Shown here: positions 28,211 to 36,007 of the stretch, one piece after another
How the letters are laid out: the number at the start of each line of letters is the position of its first letter
Position numbering within the stretch: the stretch's first letter is position 1
Assembly (NCBI RefSeq): GCF_010726085.1
Contig: NZ_AP022560.1
Span: 806,001-870,000 of the forward strand
Direction: 5' to 3'
Origin: Mycolicibacterium moriokaense
GTDB lineage: Bacteria; Actinomycetota; Actinomycetes; Mycobacteriales; Mycobacteriaceae
Length of the DNA stretch: 64,000 nt
The notes under the pieces: generated by a model
Seen by the model: the letters and a program-made list of their open reading frames with translations, nothing else
Database searches by the model: none
Told to the model about the DNA's origin: nothing
Position numbers and translations under genes: made by a program

Positions 28211-29194
28211 TCAATCCGCTACGCGCAGAAGGATTTTCCCGGACACCTCACCCGAGTTCAGCAGCTCGTGAGCGGCGCCGGCCTGCTCGATGTCGAACTC
28301 GGCGCCGATGATCGGACGCACCTGACCGTCGGCGATCATCGGCCAGACATTGGCGATCACCTCGGTGACGATCTCGCTCTTGCTGCTGGGTCCGCTCACC
28401 GGACGCGACCGCAGCGCGGTGGCGATCACCCCGCCGCGCTTACCGAGCAGCTTGCCGATGTTCAGCTCGGCCTTGACCCCACCCTGCATTCCGATGATCA
28501 CCAGACGTCCGTCGGGAGCCAGCGCGTCGACGTTGCGGTCGAGGTAGGCCGCACCCATGATGTCGAGGATCACGTCGGCGCCCGCGCCGCCGGACTCGGC
28601 GCGAACCCGCTCCACGAAGTCCTCGTCGTGGTAGTCGATGGTGACCTCGGCGCCGAGTTCGGCGCACAGGTCCAGCTTGTTCTTCGACCCTGCGGTGATC
28701 GCCACCCGGCAGCCAAGCGCGCGGCCGACCTGGATGCCGTGCGTACCGATGCCGCTCGCACCGCCGTGGATGAGCAACCACTGACCGGCCCTCAGGTGCG
28801 CGGTCATCACCAAGTTCGACCACACCGTGCATGCGACCTCGGGCAGGGCGGCCGCGTGGTGCAGCGACACCGTGTCCGGGACCGGCATCACCTGTCCGGC
28901 GGGCACGGCGACGTACTGGGCGTAGCCTCCACCGGCCAGCAAAGCACACACCGGTTGCCCCACCTGCCATCCGGTGACCCCGTCGCCCAGGCGCTCGATC
29001 GTCCCTGACACCTCGAGCCCGAGGATCTCGCTGGCACCGGGCGGCGGCGGATACTTGCCCGCCGCTTGCAGCAGGTCTGCCCGGTTCACCCCCGCGGCGC
29101 TGACTTTGATGACTACTTCACCGTCGCCGGGCGCCACGTCGGGAACTTCTTGCCAGGTCAATTGGCCTTTGCTGGAGGTCATGATCGCTTGCAT
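28211..29194 (-). CDS. zinc-independent quinone oxidoreductase (MDR family, Rv3777-like)
   Basis: 327 aa. N-terminal GroES-like fold with AAGVNRADLLQAAGKYPPPP, then the NADPH-binding loop IHGGASGIGTHGIQVGRALG. Zinc ligands of alcohol dehydrogenases are absent, placing it with NAD(P)H:quinone oxidoreductases (TIGR02824/PIG3-like). Transcribed divergently from a MarR regulator with an AAACAG/CTGTTT operator candidate between them, so induction by quinones or electrophiles is plausible. Confidence 0.9.
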   Translation of the reverse strand: MQAIMTSSKGQLTWQEVPDVAPGDGEVVIKVSAAGVNRADLLQAAGKYPPPPGASEILGLEVSGTIERLGDGVTGWQVGQPVCALLAGGGYAQYVAVPAGQVMPVPDTVSLHHAAALPEVACTVWSNLVMTAHLRAGQWLLIHGGASGIGTHGIQVGRALGCRVAITAGSKNKLDLCAELGAEVTIDYHDEDFVERVRAESGGAGADVILDIMGAAYLDRNVDALAPDGRLVIIGMQGGVKAELNIGKLLGKRGGVIATALRSRPVSGPSSKSEIVTEVIANVWPMIADGQVRPIIGAEFDIEQAGAAHELLNSGEVSGKILLRVAD

Positions 29195-29218
29195 TCAAAC
29201 AAGGCTACTACGCTGCGA

Positions 29219-29231
29219 AAACAGTCTGTTT
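29219..29231. promoter_or_regulatory. 13-bp palindrome, candidate MarR operator
   Basis: AAACAG-T-CTGTTT is a perfect dyad in the 78-base spacer between the quinone oxidoreductase and the MarR gene. A related CAAACA half-site lies about 13 bases to its left. Confidence 0.5.
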
Positions 29232-29260
29232 GTTCCCGCCCCAGCAACGCATCAGAGATT

Positions 29261-29266
29261 TACCAT
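29261..29266 (+). promoter_or_regulatory. putative leaderless -10 box (TACCAT) for the MarR gene
   Basis: TACCAT ends 6 bases before the ATG at 29273; the palindrome at 29219-29231 covers the expected -35 area (29238-29243 with usual spacing, so just upstream of it). Confidence 0.45.
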
Positions 29267-29272
29267 TGCCGC

Positions 29273-29785
29273 ATGGAGCAGATCATCGCGGGGCGTACGG
29301 CCAGTGATATGCCGGGACTGGATATCGCTGAGCAGCGGTCGTGGCAAAACTTCCTCGATTCGGCGTTGCGGATGTATGCGACTCTCAACCGGTCGCTGAT
29401 GGATGCGCACCAGCTGACCCTCAACGATGTTCGGTTGCTGGACATCCTGGACAAGTCCGAAACGGGCTCATCGCGAATGGGCGACCTCGCCGACAACCTG
29501 ATGTCGCTGCCCAGTCGCGTCACCCGCCAGATCCGCCGCCTGGAGCTACAGGGTCTGGTGCGGCGCGGCGCCAGTCCCGACGACGGCCGCGGCGTCCTCG
29601 CGACTATCACCGACGAGGGCAGGACCGCCGTGCGCGAAGCCATGGTGACCTACGGCCAGGGCGTGCGGACGCATTTCCTCTGCCGGCTGTCGCGGCCGCA
29701 GATTGCGGCGATGGGTGAGAACTGCCGACGTGTCAGCGCCGCTCTCAAGACTGCCGCACCTCCCGCGAAACTCGGGCGCGTCTGA
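29273..29785 (+). CDS. MarR-family transcriptional regulator
   Basis: 170 aa. Winged-helix region contains GDLADNLMSLPSRVTRQIRRLE followed by the wing RRGASPDDGRGVLATITDEG, both typical of MarR. Probably represses itself and the divergent quinone oxidoreductase through the dyad between them. Start at ATG 29273 (MEQIIAGRTASDMPG) is favoured by the leaderless -10 box; the frame is open further upstream without coding character. Confidence 0.88.
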   Translation: MEQIIAGRTASDMPGLDIAEQRSWQNFLDSALRMYATLNRSLMDAHQLTLNDVRLLDILDKSETGSSRMGDLADNLMSLPSRVTRQIRRLELQGLVRRGASPDDGRGVLATITDEGRTAVREAMVTYGQGVRTHFLCRLSRPQIAAMGENCRRVSAALKTAAPPAKLGRV

Positions 29786-29803
29786 ACCCGTACCCTTATC
29801 GGC

Positions 29804-29893
29804 GGTGGCGTGGCAGAGCGGCCTAATGCACTCGCCTTGAAAGCGAGAGACGGCTAAAACCGTCCGGGGGTTCAAATCCCTCCGCCACCGCCA
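29804..29893 (+). tRNA. tRNA-Ser (anticodon TGA)
   Basis: 90 bases with CCA encoded. Acceptor GGTGGCG pairs with CGCCACC, the anticodon loop is CTTGAAA, a long variable arm (ACGGCTAAAACCGT) marks a class II tRNA, and the T loop is GTTCAAATC. Confidence 0.95.
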
Positions 29894-29917
29894 GAGTTTC
29901 GGCACTACCATCCATTC

Positions 29918-30253
29918 ATGAGCGCACTGGCGGTGGTCGTGATCGCGGTCACTGTGCTGGCCTTGGTAAGCGCGGTGGTCGTGGGGTGGCTGTTGTGGAC
30001 CAGCCGCGTCGACGGTCGCGACGATTCCGCCGAGGCGCGCTATCGCAGGCACTCCAAGCATTTGCACAGTCCGCGGAACATTCGGATGATGCGCGCCAGG
30101 CAGCGCCCCGGGATGTGGGGCGCAGGCGCGACAGGCGCCGCAGGCATCGGTTTTCTCGGCTTCAGTGGCGACGAGCATGGCGACTACGGTTCAGGATGCG
30201 CCGCCGGATGCGGCGGTGGCTGTGGCGGCGGAGGTGGCTGCGGCGGCAGCTAG
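29918..30253 (+). CDS. small membrane protein with Gly/Cys-rich tail
   Basis: 111 aa. One N-terminal helix (about 4-27), a basic middle part (RYRRHSKHLHSPRNIRMMRA) and a C-terminal tail where Cys alternates with Gly runs (GCAAGCGGGCGGGGGCGGS, four Cys). Similar Gly/Cys tails occur in some uncharacterised actinobacterial membrane proteins and could bind metal, but no family is recognised with certainty. ATG at 29918 follows the tRNA by 24 bases. From 30254 to 30421 nothing convincing is seen. Confidence 0.65.
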   Translation: MSALAVVVIAVTVLALVSAVVVGWLLWTSRVDGRDDSAEARYRRHSKHLHSPRNIRMMRARQRPGMWGAGATGAAGIGFLGFSGDEHGDYGSGCAAGCGGGCGGGGGCGGS

Positions 30254-30421
30254 CGCAGCGCGATCTGCGACTCGGTGGAGTTGGCATGGCCGAGCGTCAA
30301 ACCTGTTGACGCCGTGGCGGGTTCGGCATGGCGGGGGGCGACGACCGCGATCTTCGTAATTGCGTTGCGCGCCAGCGTCATCGCGCAACGAGGCGAGTGC
30401 TGGTGGGTGGCGCCACGAACC

Positions 30422-31255
30422 CTATTCCCCGGTGAAGTTCGGCGGCCGTTTCTCGAACGTCGCCTGCAGCCCCTCGGCAAGATCCTTGGACGGTAGGAAC
30501 GCAGAGTTCCAGGCCGCCACGTAGCGCAGGCTCTCGGAGACCCTGGCGATGCGCTGCTGATCGAGGACGTCCTTCACACCGCTGACGACCAGCGGCGGGT
30601 TGGCGGCGATCTCGGCGGCCGTCGCGTGCGCGGCGGCCAGCGACGCTTCCGCGTCGTCGAACACGTCGTTGACGAGACCGATCTTCTCGGCCCGTGCGGC
30701 GTCGATGTCCTTACCCGTCAGCGCCAGCTCGCGCAGGTGCCCGTCGGACAGGATCAGTGGCAGGCGCGCCAGGCTGCCCACGTCGGCGACGATCGCGATC
30801 TTGACCTCGCGCACCGAGAACTTGGCGTCGGCGCTGGCGTAGCGGATGTCGACGGCGGAGATCAGGTCGACGCCGCCGCCGATGCACCAGCCGTGCACGG
30901 AGGCGATCGTGGGGGTGCGGCAGTCGGCGACGGCGTTGATGGCGCCCTGCATCCGCAGGATGGTCTTGTGGAAGTCGGACCGCGGACGTGCGGTGGCGCC
31001 TTCGGCGAGCACGTCGGAGAGGGTGCCGCCCATCGCGAGCAGGTCAAGCCCGTAGCTGAAGTTCTTACCCGAACCGGTCAGCACGATCGCCCGCACCTCG
31101 CGGTCGGCATCGAGCTCGGCGAAGACATCGGGCATCTCGGCCCAGAAGGCGGGTCCCATGGCGTTGCCCTTGCCCGGACCGATCAGCGTCACCTGTGCGA
31201 CGTTGTCCTTGACCTCGACGGCGACGGATTCGTATGCCCCATTTTTCTGGCCCAT
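30422..31255 (-). CDS. echA21: enoyl-CoA hydratase/isomerase, dienoyl-CoA isomerase type
   Basis: 277-aa crotonase-fold protein at the place of M. tuberculosis echA21. Oxyanion-hole segments are GKNFSYGLDL and HGWCIGGGVDL. Asp130, Glu150 and Asp158 (GGGVD; FSVREV; VADVG) have the same spacing as Asp176, Glu196 and Asp204 of mammalian delta3,5-delta2,4-dienoyl-CoA isomerase. It is therefore more likely an isomerase for odd-position double bonds than a hydratase. Acts in beta-oxidation of unsaturated acyl-CoAs. Confidence 0.9.
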   Translation of the reverse strand: MGQKNGAYESVAVEVKDNVAQVTLIGPGKGNAMGPAFWAEMPDVFAELDADREVRAIVLTGSGKNFSYGLDLLAMGGTLSDVLAEGATARPRSDFHKTILRMQGAINAVADCRTPTIASVHGWCIGGGVDLISAVDIRYASADAKFSVREVKIAIVADVGSLARLPLILSDGHLRELALTGKDIDAARAEKIGLVNDVFDDAEASLAAAHATAAEIAANPPLVVSGVKDVLDQQRIARVSESLRYVAAWNSAFLPSKDLAEGLQATFEKRPPNFTGE

Positions 31256-31274
31256 GGCCCAGAAGGCTAACGAC

Positions 31275-31712
31275 TCACGGTGGCGAGCCGGACACCACCT
31301 CGCTGACCGTCATGTCCGGCATGAACTGGCACATGGCGCCGGCCATGAGTATCGCCGTCAGTTCGGTCATGTTGTCGGTCACGCCATCTTCTTTGAGGAT
31401 GGCGCGGATCACGGCCTTCTGTGTGGCCTCGTCGAGACTGTTGTACTCCTCGCACGTCATCGTCTGCGCATTCGGCGGTGGGGGAACGTCGGGGACGTCA
31501 TTGCCGCCTAACCCAGGCAGACCAGGGATATCGGGGATCTCGAAGCCCGGTAAGCCCGGAATGGTCGGCTGCGCCGTCGCCGTCGGCTCCGTCGTCAAAT
31601 CCGGCCCCGGCTCGGTCGTCATGGCGACGTTGCCCTCGGTGGTGCGCTGGCACCCGGTCGCGAGGCCGATCACGATCAGCGCCGTCGCCCCCACCCGCAC
31701 GTACGTCTTCAT
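31275..31712 (-). CDS. putative lipoprotein of unknown function
   Basis: 145 aa. Signal peptide MKTYVRVGATALIVIGLATG with lipobox ATGC, then a low-complexity Thr/Pro/Gly segment with repeated PGLPG, and a C-terminal helical domain containing CEEYNSLDEATQKAVIRAIL and a second Cys in GAMCQFMPD, probably disulfide-linked. The domain resembles small acid-stress (HdeA-like) folds only by layout. ATG at 31712 has a TATCGT -10 box 7 bases upstream, so it is likely leaderless. Confidence 0.75.
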   Translation of the reverse strand: MKTYVRVGATALIVIGLATGCQRTTEGNVAMTTEPGPDLTTEPTATAQPTIPGLPGFEIPDIPGLPGLGGNDVPDVPPPPNAQTMTCEEYNSLDEATQKAVIRAILKEDGVTDNMTELTAILMAGAMCQFMPDMTVSEVVSGSPP

Positions 31713-31719
31713 CTGGGCA

Positions 31720-31725
31720 ACGATA
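31720..31725 (-). promoter_or_regulatory. putative leaderless -10 box (TATCGT) for the lipoprotein gene
   Basis: Minus-strand TATCGT lies 7 bases before the ATG at 31712 in a 40-base divergent spacer shared with the gene at 31753. Confidence 0.45.
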
Positions 31726-31752
31726 GGCGCAAGCTCGACATAGGAGAAACGC

Positions 31753-32274
31753 ATGAGTGACGACCTGCGCCCCGGACCCGATTCGCCGCCGACGGACGAA
31801 CTCGACGGCGCTGAAGCCACCTTCGCCGTGCTGAACCATGTCCTGCACGGAATTGCCGACGTCGACCTGGAAAAGCAGACGCCGTGCCGCGAGTTCGATC
31901 GGACGGACTCGGTGGAACGTCAAGTCATCCCCGCCGGACGGCCTGCGTTGGACGCCTGGAAACGACGCGGCCGCGACGGCACCGTGTCGTTCGGCATGTC
32001 GTTCGGGACCAACGAAGTGCAAGCCAAGGTGATCGTGGGCATCCTGTCGCTCGAATTCCTCGTCCACGCTTGGGATTACGCGGCCGCCATCGGACGTGAG
32101 GTGAACGCGCCGGACTCGCTGTCCGACTACGTGCTGGGGTTGGCTCGCAACATCATCACCCCGCAGGGCCGCGCCAAGGCCGGCTTCGACGACCCGATCG
32201 ACGTGCCTACCGATGCCGGTGTGCTGGACCGCTTGATCGCCTACACGGGCCGCGCGCCCGGGCTGAACGGCTAG
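31753..32274 (+). CDS. TIGR03086/mycothiol-dependent maleylpyruvate isomerase-like protein, internally deleted
   Basis: 173 aa. N-terminal part ends QTPCREFD and the C-terminal part is SVERQVIPAGRPALDAWKRR and LSLEFLVHAWDYAAAIGREV, both typical of DinB-like proteins at this locus (Rv3773c-like). Family members normally have about 30 residues between them, carrying the helix with the first metal-ligand His; here CREFD joins directly to RTDSVERQV in frame. The protein may be inactive. AGGAG precedes the ATG. Its 3' end overlaps the convergent neighbour by 4 bases. Confidence 0.75.
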   Translation: MSDDLRPGPDSPPTDELDGAEATFAVLNHVLHGIADVDLEKQTPCREFDRTDSVERQVIPAGRPALDAWKRRGRDGTVSFGMSFGTNEVQAKVIVGILSLEFLVHAWDYAAAIGREVNAPDSLSDYVLGLARNIITPQGRAKAGFDDPIDVPTDAGVLDRLIAYTGRAPGLNG

Positions 32275-32738
32275 AGCCGCGACAGATAGAAGTACATGTA
32301 GCGGCCGGTGCCCGAGGTGAAGTCGAGGGCGCCCTTGCCGTTGGTGATCGCCACGACGGTATCGTCGTCGACCTTCTTGAAGTGGTCGTGAATCGGCATG
32401 CCGTCGTAGACCATCGTCGCGGTCAGCTCCCCGCGAAACTCCTCCGTCCAGAGGCTGGCGGCGCCGTTCATCAGGTTGGTGTCGGCGCGCGTGGTGCCGT
32501 CGTCGTCGCGGTAGACGATCGGGTCGACGTCGAACGCGGACCGGAACGTGGTGCCCCACCAGCGGTCGCCGAGGAACCGGTCGCCGCGGTGGCCCGTGAC
32601 GAGGTCACCCCCCCACTCGCCGATCATGAAGTCGATCGTCACGGCTTCCAGGGTCGCCCAGAAGTCCTCGAGCTCGTCGTAGGGGATCGGGTCCGCGCGA
32701 CGGACGAACTCGTCGAACCGCACGCGCGCGGAGGTCAT
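32271..32738 (-). CDS. GXWXG / DUF4334 domain protein
   Basis: 155 aa. The N-terminal GXWXG domain shows MIGEWGGDLVTGHRGDRFLG followed by WWGTTFRSAFDVDPIVYRD, and the C-terminal DUF4334 part has EFRGELTATMVYDGMPIHDH and GRYMYFYLSRL. A lipocalin-like barrel is expected; function unknown. The ATG at 32738 overlaps the hisC2 stop (ATGA), so it is translated with hisC2. Confidence 0.82.
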   Translation of the reverse strand: MTSARVRFDEFVRRADPIPYDELEDFWATLEAVTIDFMIGEWGGDLVTGHRGDRFLGDRWWGTTFRSAFDVDPIVYRDDDGTTRADTNLMNGAASLWTEEFRGELTATMVYDGMPIHDHFKKVDDDTVVAITNGKGALDFTSGTGRYMYFYLSRL

Positions 32739-33787
32739 GCGGCGATCCACTTCCTGGCGAATTCGATGAACGCGTCGTTCTCGTGATGCGCGCCGATGGT
32801 GACACGTACCCCGTCCTCGGCATACGGCCGCACGATGATCCGGCTGTCGGCCGCGGCCTTGGCGAACTCCTGCGTCCGGCCGGGCAGTGGCAGCCAGACG
32901 AAGTTCGCCTGGGACGGCGGCACGGTATAGCCGGCGTCGCGCAGGGCATCGGTGACGCGGGTACGTTCGGCCACGACCTCGTCGGTTCGGGCCATCAGTT
33001 CGTCGGCGGCCTCCAGTGAGGCGATGGCAGCGGCCTGCGACACCGTGGTCGCGTTGAACGGCACGTAGACCTTGCCCAGCGCCGTGACGATGTCAGGATC
33101 GCCGACGGCGTAGCCGACGCGCAGCCCGGCCAGCCCGTAAGCCTTCGAAAACGTCCGTAGCACAACGACGTTGCGATGATTGCGGACCAGGCTGAAGCTG
33201 TCTGGCACGAACCCGTCGCGGATGTATTCGACATACGCCTCGTCCAGGACGATCATGATGTGCGACGGCACCGCTTCGACGAAGGCGCCCAGTTTGTCGG
33301 GGTCGACGACAGTGCTGGTGGGGTTGTTCGGGTTGCACACGAAGATTAACCGGGTCCGGTCGGTGATCGCGGCCAGCATCGCGTCGAGGTCGAAGATGTA
33401 GTCCGACAGCGGAACGTGTACCGGCGTGGCCCCTGCGGTGCGGACCTGCAGCGGGTAGATCTCGAAGCTGCGCCAGCCGTAGAGCACCTCGTCACCGACA
33501 GTCGATGTGATCTGGATCAACTGCTGGGAGAGGCTGACCGATCCACCGCTGACGGAGATGTGCTCGGGCGAGAAGTTCACGTGCTTGGCCAACGCCTCCC
33601 TGAGCTCGACATAGCCGTTGTCGGGGTAGCGGTTGATGTTCTCGGCGGCCTTCTCGATCGCGGCCAGGACGCTGGGCAGCGGCCCGTGCACCGTCTCGTT
33701 ACTGGCGATCTTGATGGCCCCCGGCACGTTCATACCGGGGGTGTAGGCCGGTAGATCGGCAAGCTCTGGTCGTAGCCGGGCAGTCAC
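32735..33787 (-). CDS. hisC2: histidinol-phosphate / aromatic amino acid aminotransferase
   Basis: 350-aa fold-type-I PLP enzyme, same locus as Rv3772. Substrate loop IKIASNETVHGPLPSV, VCNPNNPTSTVV, and the PLP lysine in RTFSKAYGLAGLRVGYA are seen. Family members of this subgroup act mainly on phenylalanine/tyrosine and their keto acids; dedicated histidine biosynthesis uses another copy. The position near tyrA later in the window suits an aromatic role. GTG start at 33787. Confidence 0.92.
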   Translation of the reverse strand: MTARLRPELADLPAYTPGMNVPGAIKIASNETVHGPLPSVLAAIEKAAENINRYPDNGYVELREALAKHVNFSPEHISVSGGSVSLSQQLIQITSTVGDEVLYGWRSFEIYPLQVRTAGATPVHVPLSDYIFDLDAMLAAITDRTRLIFVCNPNNPTSTVVDPDKLGAFVEAVPSHIMIVLDEAYVEYIRDGFVPDSFSLVRNHRNVVVLRTFSKAYGLAGLRVGYAVGDPDIVTALGKVYVPFNATTVSQAAAIASLEAADELMARTDEVVAERTRVTDALRDAGYTVPPSQANFVWLPLPGRTQEFAKAAADSRIIVRPYAEDGVRVTIGAHHENDAFIEFARKWIAA

Positions 33788-33879
33788 CCGCTCAGTTTAT
33801 GGGTAGCTGGCGCGCTCTTGATCTGCTTTGCTTCGCGCTATCGGGGCTGTGTACTCTGTCGGATCGGCGGTAAACGTCA

Positions 33880-33971
33880 GGAGGCGTGCCAGAGCGGCCG
33901 AATGGGGCTCACTGCTAATGAGTTGTCGCCCTCAAAGGCGACCGGAGGTTCAAATCCTCTCGCCTCCGCCA
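33880..33971 (+). tRNA. tRNA-Ser (anticodon GCT)
   Basis: 92 bases with CCA. Acceptor GGAGGCG/CGCCTCC, anticodon loop CTGCTAA, long variable arm with GTCGCC/GGCGAC, T loop GTTCAAATC. Confidence 0.95.
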
Positions 33972-33987
33972 ACAACTGAACACACAT

Positions 33988-34060
33988 GCGCCCGTAGCTC
34001 AACGGATAGAGCATCTGACTACGGATCAGAAGGTTAGGGGTTCGAATCCCTTCGGGCGCG
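33988..34060 (+). tRNA. tRNA-Arg (anticodon ACG)
   Basis: 73 bases; CCA is not encoded. Acceptor GCGCCCG/CGGGCGC, D stem GCTC/GAGC, anticodon loop CTACGGA between CTGA and TCAG, T loop GTTCGAATC. Lies 16 bases after tRNA-Ser, probably one transcript. Confidence 0.95.
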
Positions 34061-34161
34061 CTCACAATTCGAATGCATTTTCGGGCGGTCCGGACGGCGC
34101 GGACTCGGTCGCGAGAGTTTGCCGGAGAGGCGGCGTGTAACCGTGCGCCCTATCTCAATGC

Positions 34162-34662
34162 ATGACTCAACGCGATATCTCGCTGTCTCGATTGACCACG
34201 ACCCGCGCATCGGGTGCCGTCGTACTCATCCGTGTGTATGTCGGCCTGATCTTCGTCGGCGAAGGTCTTCTGAAATTCGTTCGCCCCGACGCGCTCGGCT
34301 CCGGCCGGTTCGTCAAGGCCGGCATCCCTATGGGGGCGTTCCTCGCCGATTTTGACGGCGTCCTCGAAATCGTGTGCGGGCTGCTGATCCTGGTCGGGCT
34401 GTTCACTCGGCTGGCGACCCTGCCGATGATCGGCGACATGGTCGGTGCGCTCGGGATCACGAAGCTGCCGCTGTTGTGGGACCATGCCCCGCTCTATCCG
34501 AGTGAGGGCGGAATCTGGGACTTCTTCCACGAAGGCCGCCTCGAACTGGCGATGCTGTGCGGCTGCCTCTACCTGCTGATCGTCGGCGCGGGGCCTCACT
34601 CGGTTGACGCGCGGGTGAACCGGAGTGCCACCGCATCTCGTGAACAGAAGGTGGCCGCTTAA
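34162..34662 (+). CDS. DoxX-family membrane protein
   Basis: 166 aa with four helices. The DoxX signature is seen in RVYVGLIFVGEGLLKFVRPD and LEIVCGLLILVGLFTRLATL. DoxX proteins range from a thiosulfate:quinone oxidoreductase subunit to mycobacterial partners of superoxide dismutase and thiol/redox systems. Located 117 bases upstream of a sigma factor-Rieske pair in the same direction, suggesting a redox connection. ATG at 34162. Confidence 0.85.
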   Translation: MTQRDISLSRLTTTRASGAVVLIRVYVGLIFVGEGLLKFVRPDALGSGRFVKAGIPMGAFLADFDGVLEIVCGLLILVGLFTRLATLPMIGDMVGALGITKLPLLWDHAPLYPSEGGIWDFFHEGRLELAMLCGCLYLLIVGAGPHSVDARVNRSATASREQKVAA

Positions 34663-34779
34663 CCGCGTCCACAGCATTCCTCAAGGTCGAGTCCGGGACG
34701 GCACCTAGTGATTCCAAGCGAGAGCGCGATTTCAGACGCGGATGACGTGCCACTGCGCTCGAGGGGAGGGTTGCATCAG

Positions 34780-35277
34780 GTGACGGACGCCGCCTATCCG
34801 AACTGGGATTCGGTGTACCGCGACAACGTCACCTGGGTGTACCGGCTGATGTACCGCAAGGTCGGCAACCAGCCGGACGCCGAGGATCTGACCGCGGAAG
34901 TATTCATGGCCGCGCTGCGACCGATGAGGATATCGGCGACCGTCCCCGAGGTACGTAAGTACCTGCATATGACCGCGCGCACGGTGCTCGCTGCGTACTG
35001 GAAGGACAGGATGGGCCGGCAGATCACATCGATCGAGGACTACCCAGCTGAGGAGGCGGAACCCGAGCAGATGGCGAGCGACGCGCCCGACACGGTACGA
35101 CGGCTGCTGCAGCGGCTTCCCGACAAGTACCGCCGAATACTGGAACTGCGCTTCCTGCAGGCGGCTTCGGTGCGCGAAGCCGCAGATCAGATGGGTGTCA
35201 GCGTCTCAAATGCCAAAGCGCTGCAATACCGAGCGCTGCGGATGGCGGCGCAGAACGGTGAGGAGGTGGCCTCGTGA
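34780..35277 (+). CDS. ECF-type RNA polymerase sigma factor
   Basis: 165 aa. Region 2 contains WVYRLMYRKVGNQPDAEDLTAEVFMAA; region 4 contains LLQRLPDKYRRILELRFLQA followed by a helix-turn-helix in VREAADQMGVSVSNAKALQY. The GTG at 34780 is preferred because AGGGGAGGG lies 9 bases before it; an in-frame GTG at 34708 would add 24 residues. Its stop overlaps the Rieske gene by GTGA. No classical zinc anti-sigma factor is present; the overlapping membrane Rieske protein is the natural candidate partner. Confidence 0.9.
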   Translation: MTDAAYPNWDSVYRDNVTWVYRLMYRKVGNQPDAEDLTAEVFMAALRPMRISATVPEVRKYLHMTARTVLAAYWKDRMGRQITSIEDYPAEEAEPEQMASDAPDTVRRLLQRLPDKYRRILELRFLQAASVREAADQMGVSVSNAKALQYRALRMAAQNGEEVAS

Positions 35278-35972
35278 CCGAAAAGAACGTACGCCGCTTC
35301 GTCGACAATCTGCTTCGTGGGAGAGCCACCGAACGTGCCCGCCCAGATGATCTCGAAGCCGAGCAGATGAAGATGGCGATCGACCTGCGCGTGGCCCGAC
35401 TGGGCAACGACGCCCCCCGTGAGGAGTACCTGTCCGATCTGCATCGCCGGTTGTCGAGCGCGATGGCCGACGAGCAGCCGTCGGTGAGTCGCCCGCGATC
35501 GGCGCCTGACAGGCGCTCGGTGGTGATCGGCGGGTCGGTGGCGGCGGCGTCGGCAGCAGCCGGGCTGGTGGTCGGTCGCAGCCTGCTCGCCCCCGACAGT
35601 GTCAGACCCGCCGAGCCCCCTGCCCAGGCCGAACTCGATCCGAGCCACGGGGCATGGCTTGCCGTCGGCGCCAGCGATCAAGTGGCCGAAGGCGCTGCGC
35701 TGGCCTTCGACCTGGGCTCGGTCAACGGCTTCGTTCACCGGGCGGAAGCAAAACTCGAGGCCGTCTCCGGGGTGTGCACACACCAGGGCTGCAAACTGTG
35801 GCTCGATGCGATGGAGAGCCGACTACGCTGCCCCTGCCACTCGACATCATTTTCATTGCAGGGCACCACGCTCAGCCATCAGCTGCCCGTCGCCCCGCCA
35901 CCGCTGCCCAAACTGGCGGTCCGTGAAACCAACGGCGTCATCGAGGTTTTCGCGCCGACAACGTCCACTTAG
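35274..35972 (+). CDS. membrane-anchored Rieske [2Fe-2S] protein
   Basis: 232 aa. An N-terminal cytosolic part of about 75 residues (RRFVDNLLRGRATERARPDD; EEYLSDLHRRLSSAMA), a helix near 82-103, then a Rieske domain with both cluster motifs, CTHQGC and CPCH, about 17 residues apart. The N-terminus has the size and helical look of an anti-sigma domain, but lacks HxxxCxxC zinc ligands. Start GTG overlaps the sigma factor stop with AGGAGG upstream. May sense redox state and hold the sigma factor, or feed electrons to a partner. Confidence 0.85.
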   Translation: MTEKNVRRFVDNLLRGRATERARPDDLEAEQMKMAIDLRVARLGNDAPREEYLSDLHRRLSSAMADEQPSVSRPRSAPDRRSVVIGGSVAAASAAAGLVVGRSLLAPDSVRPAEPPAQAELDPSHGAWLAVGASDQVAEGAALAFDLGSVNGFVHRAEAKLEAVSGVCTHQGCKLWLDAMESRLRCPCHSTSFSLQGTTLSHQLPVAPPPLPKLAVRETNGVIEVFAPTTST

Positions 35973-35995
35973 GGGGCCACCTGCCGGCATATCGC

Positions 35996-36001
35996 TAGAT
36001 T
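35996..36001 (+). promoter_or_regulatory. putative leaderless -10 box (TAGATT) for the phosphoesterase gene
   Basis: TAGATT ends 6 bases before the GTG at 36008, fitting TANNNT. Confidence 0.45.
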
Positions 36002-36007
36002 TGAGGT

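Noticed and set aside
34119..34140. Third copy of the GTTGTAAC/GTTACACC hairpin
   Set aside because: GTGTAACCGTGCG before the DoxX gene resembles one arm only; no complementary arm follows.
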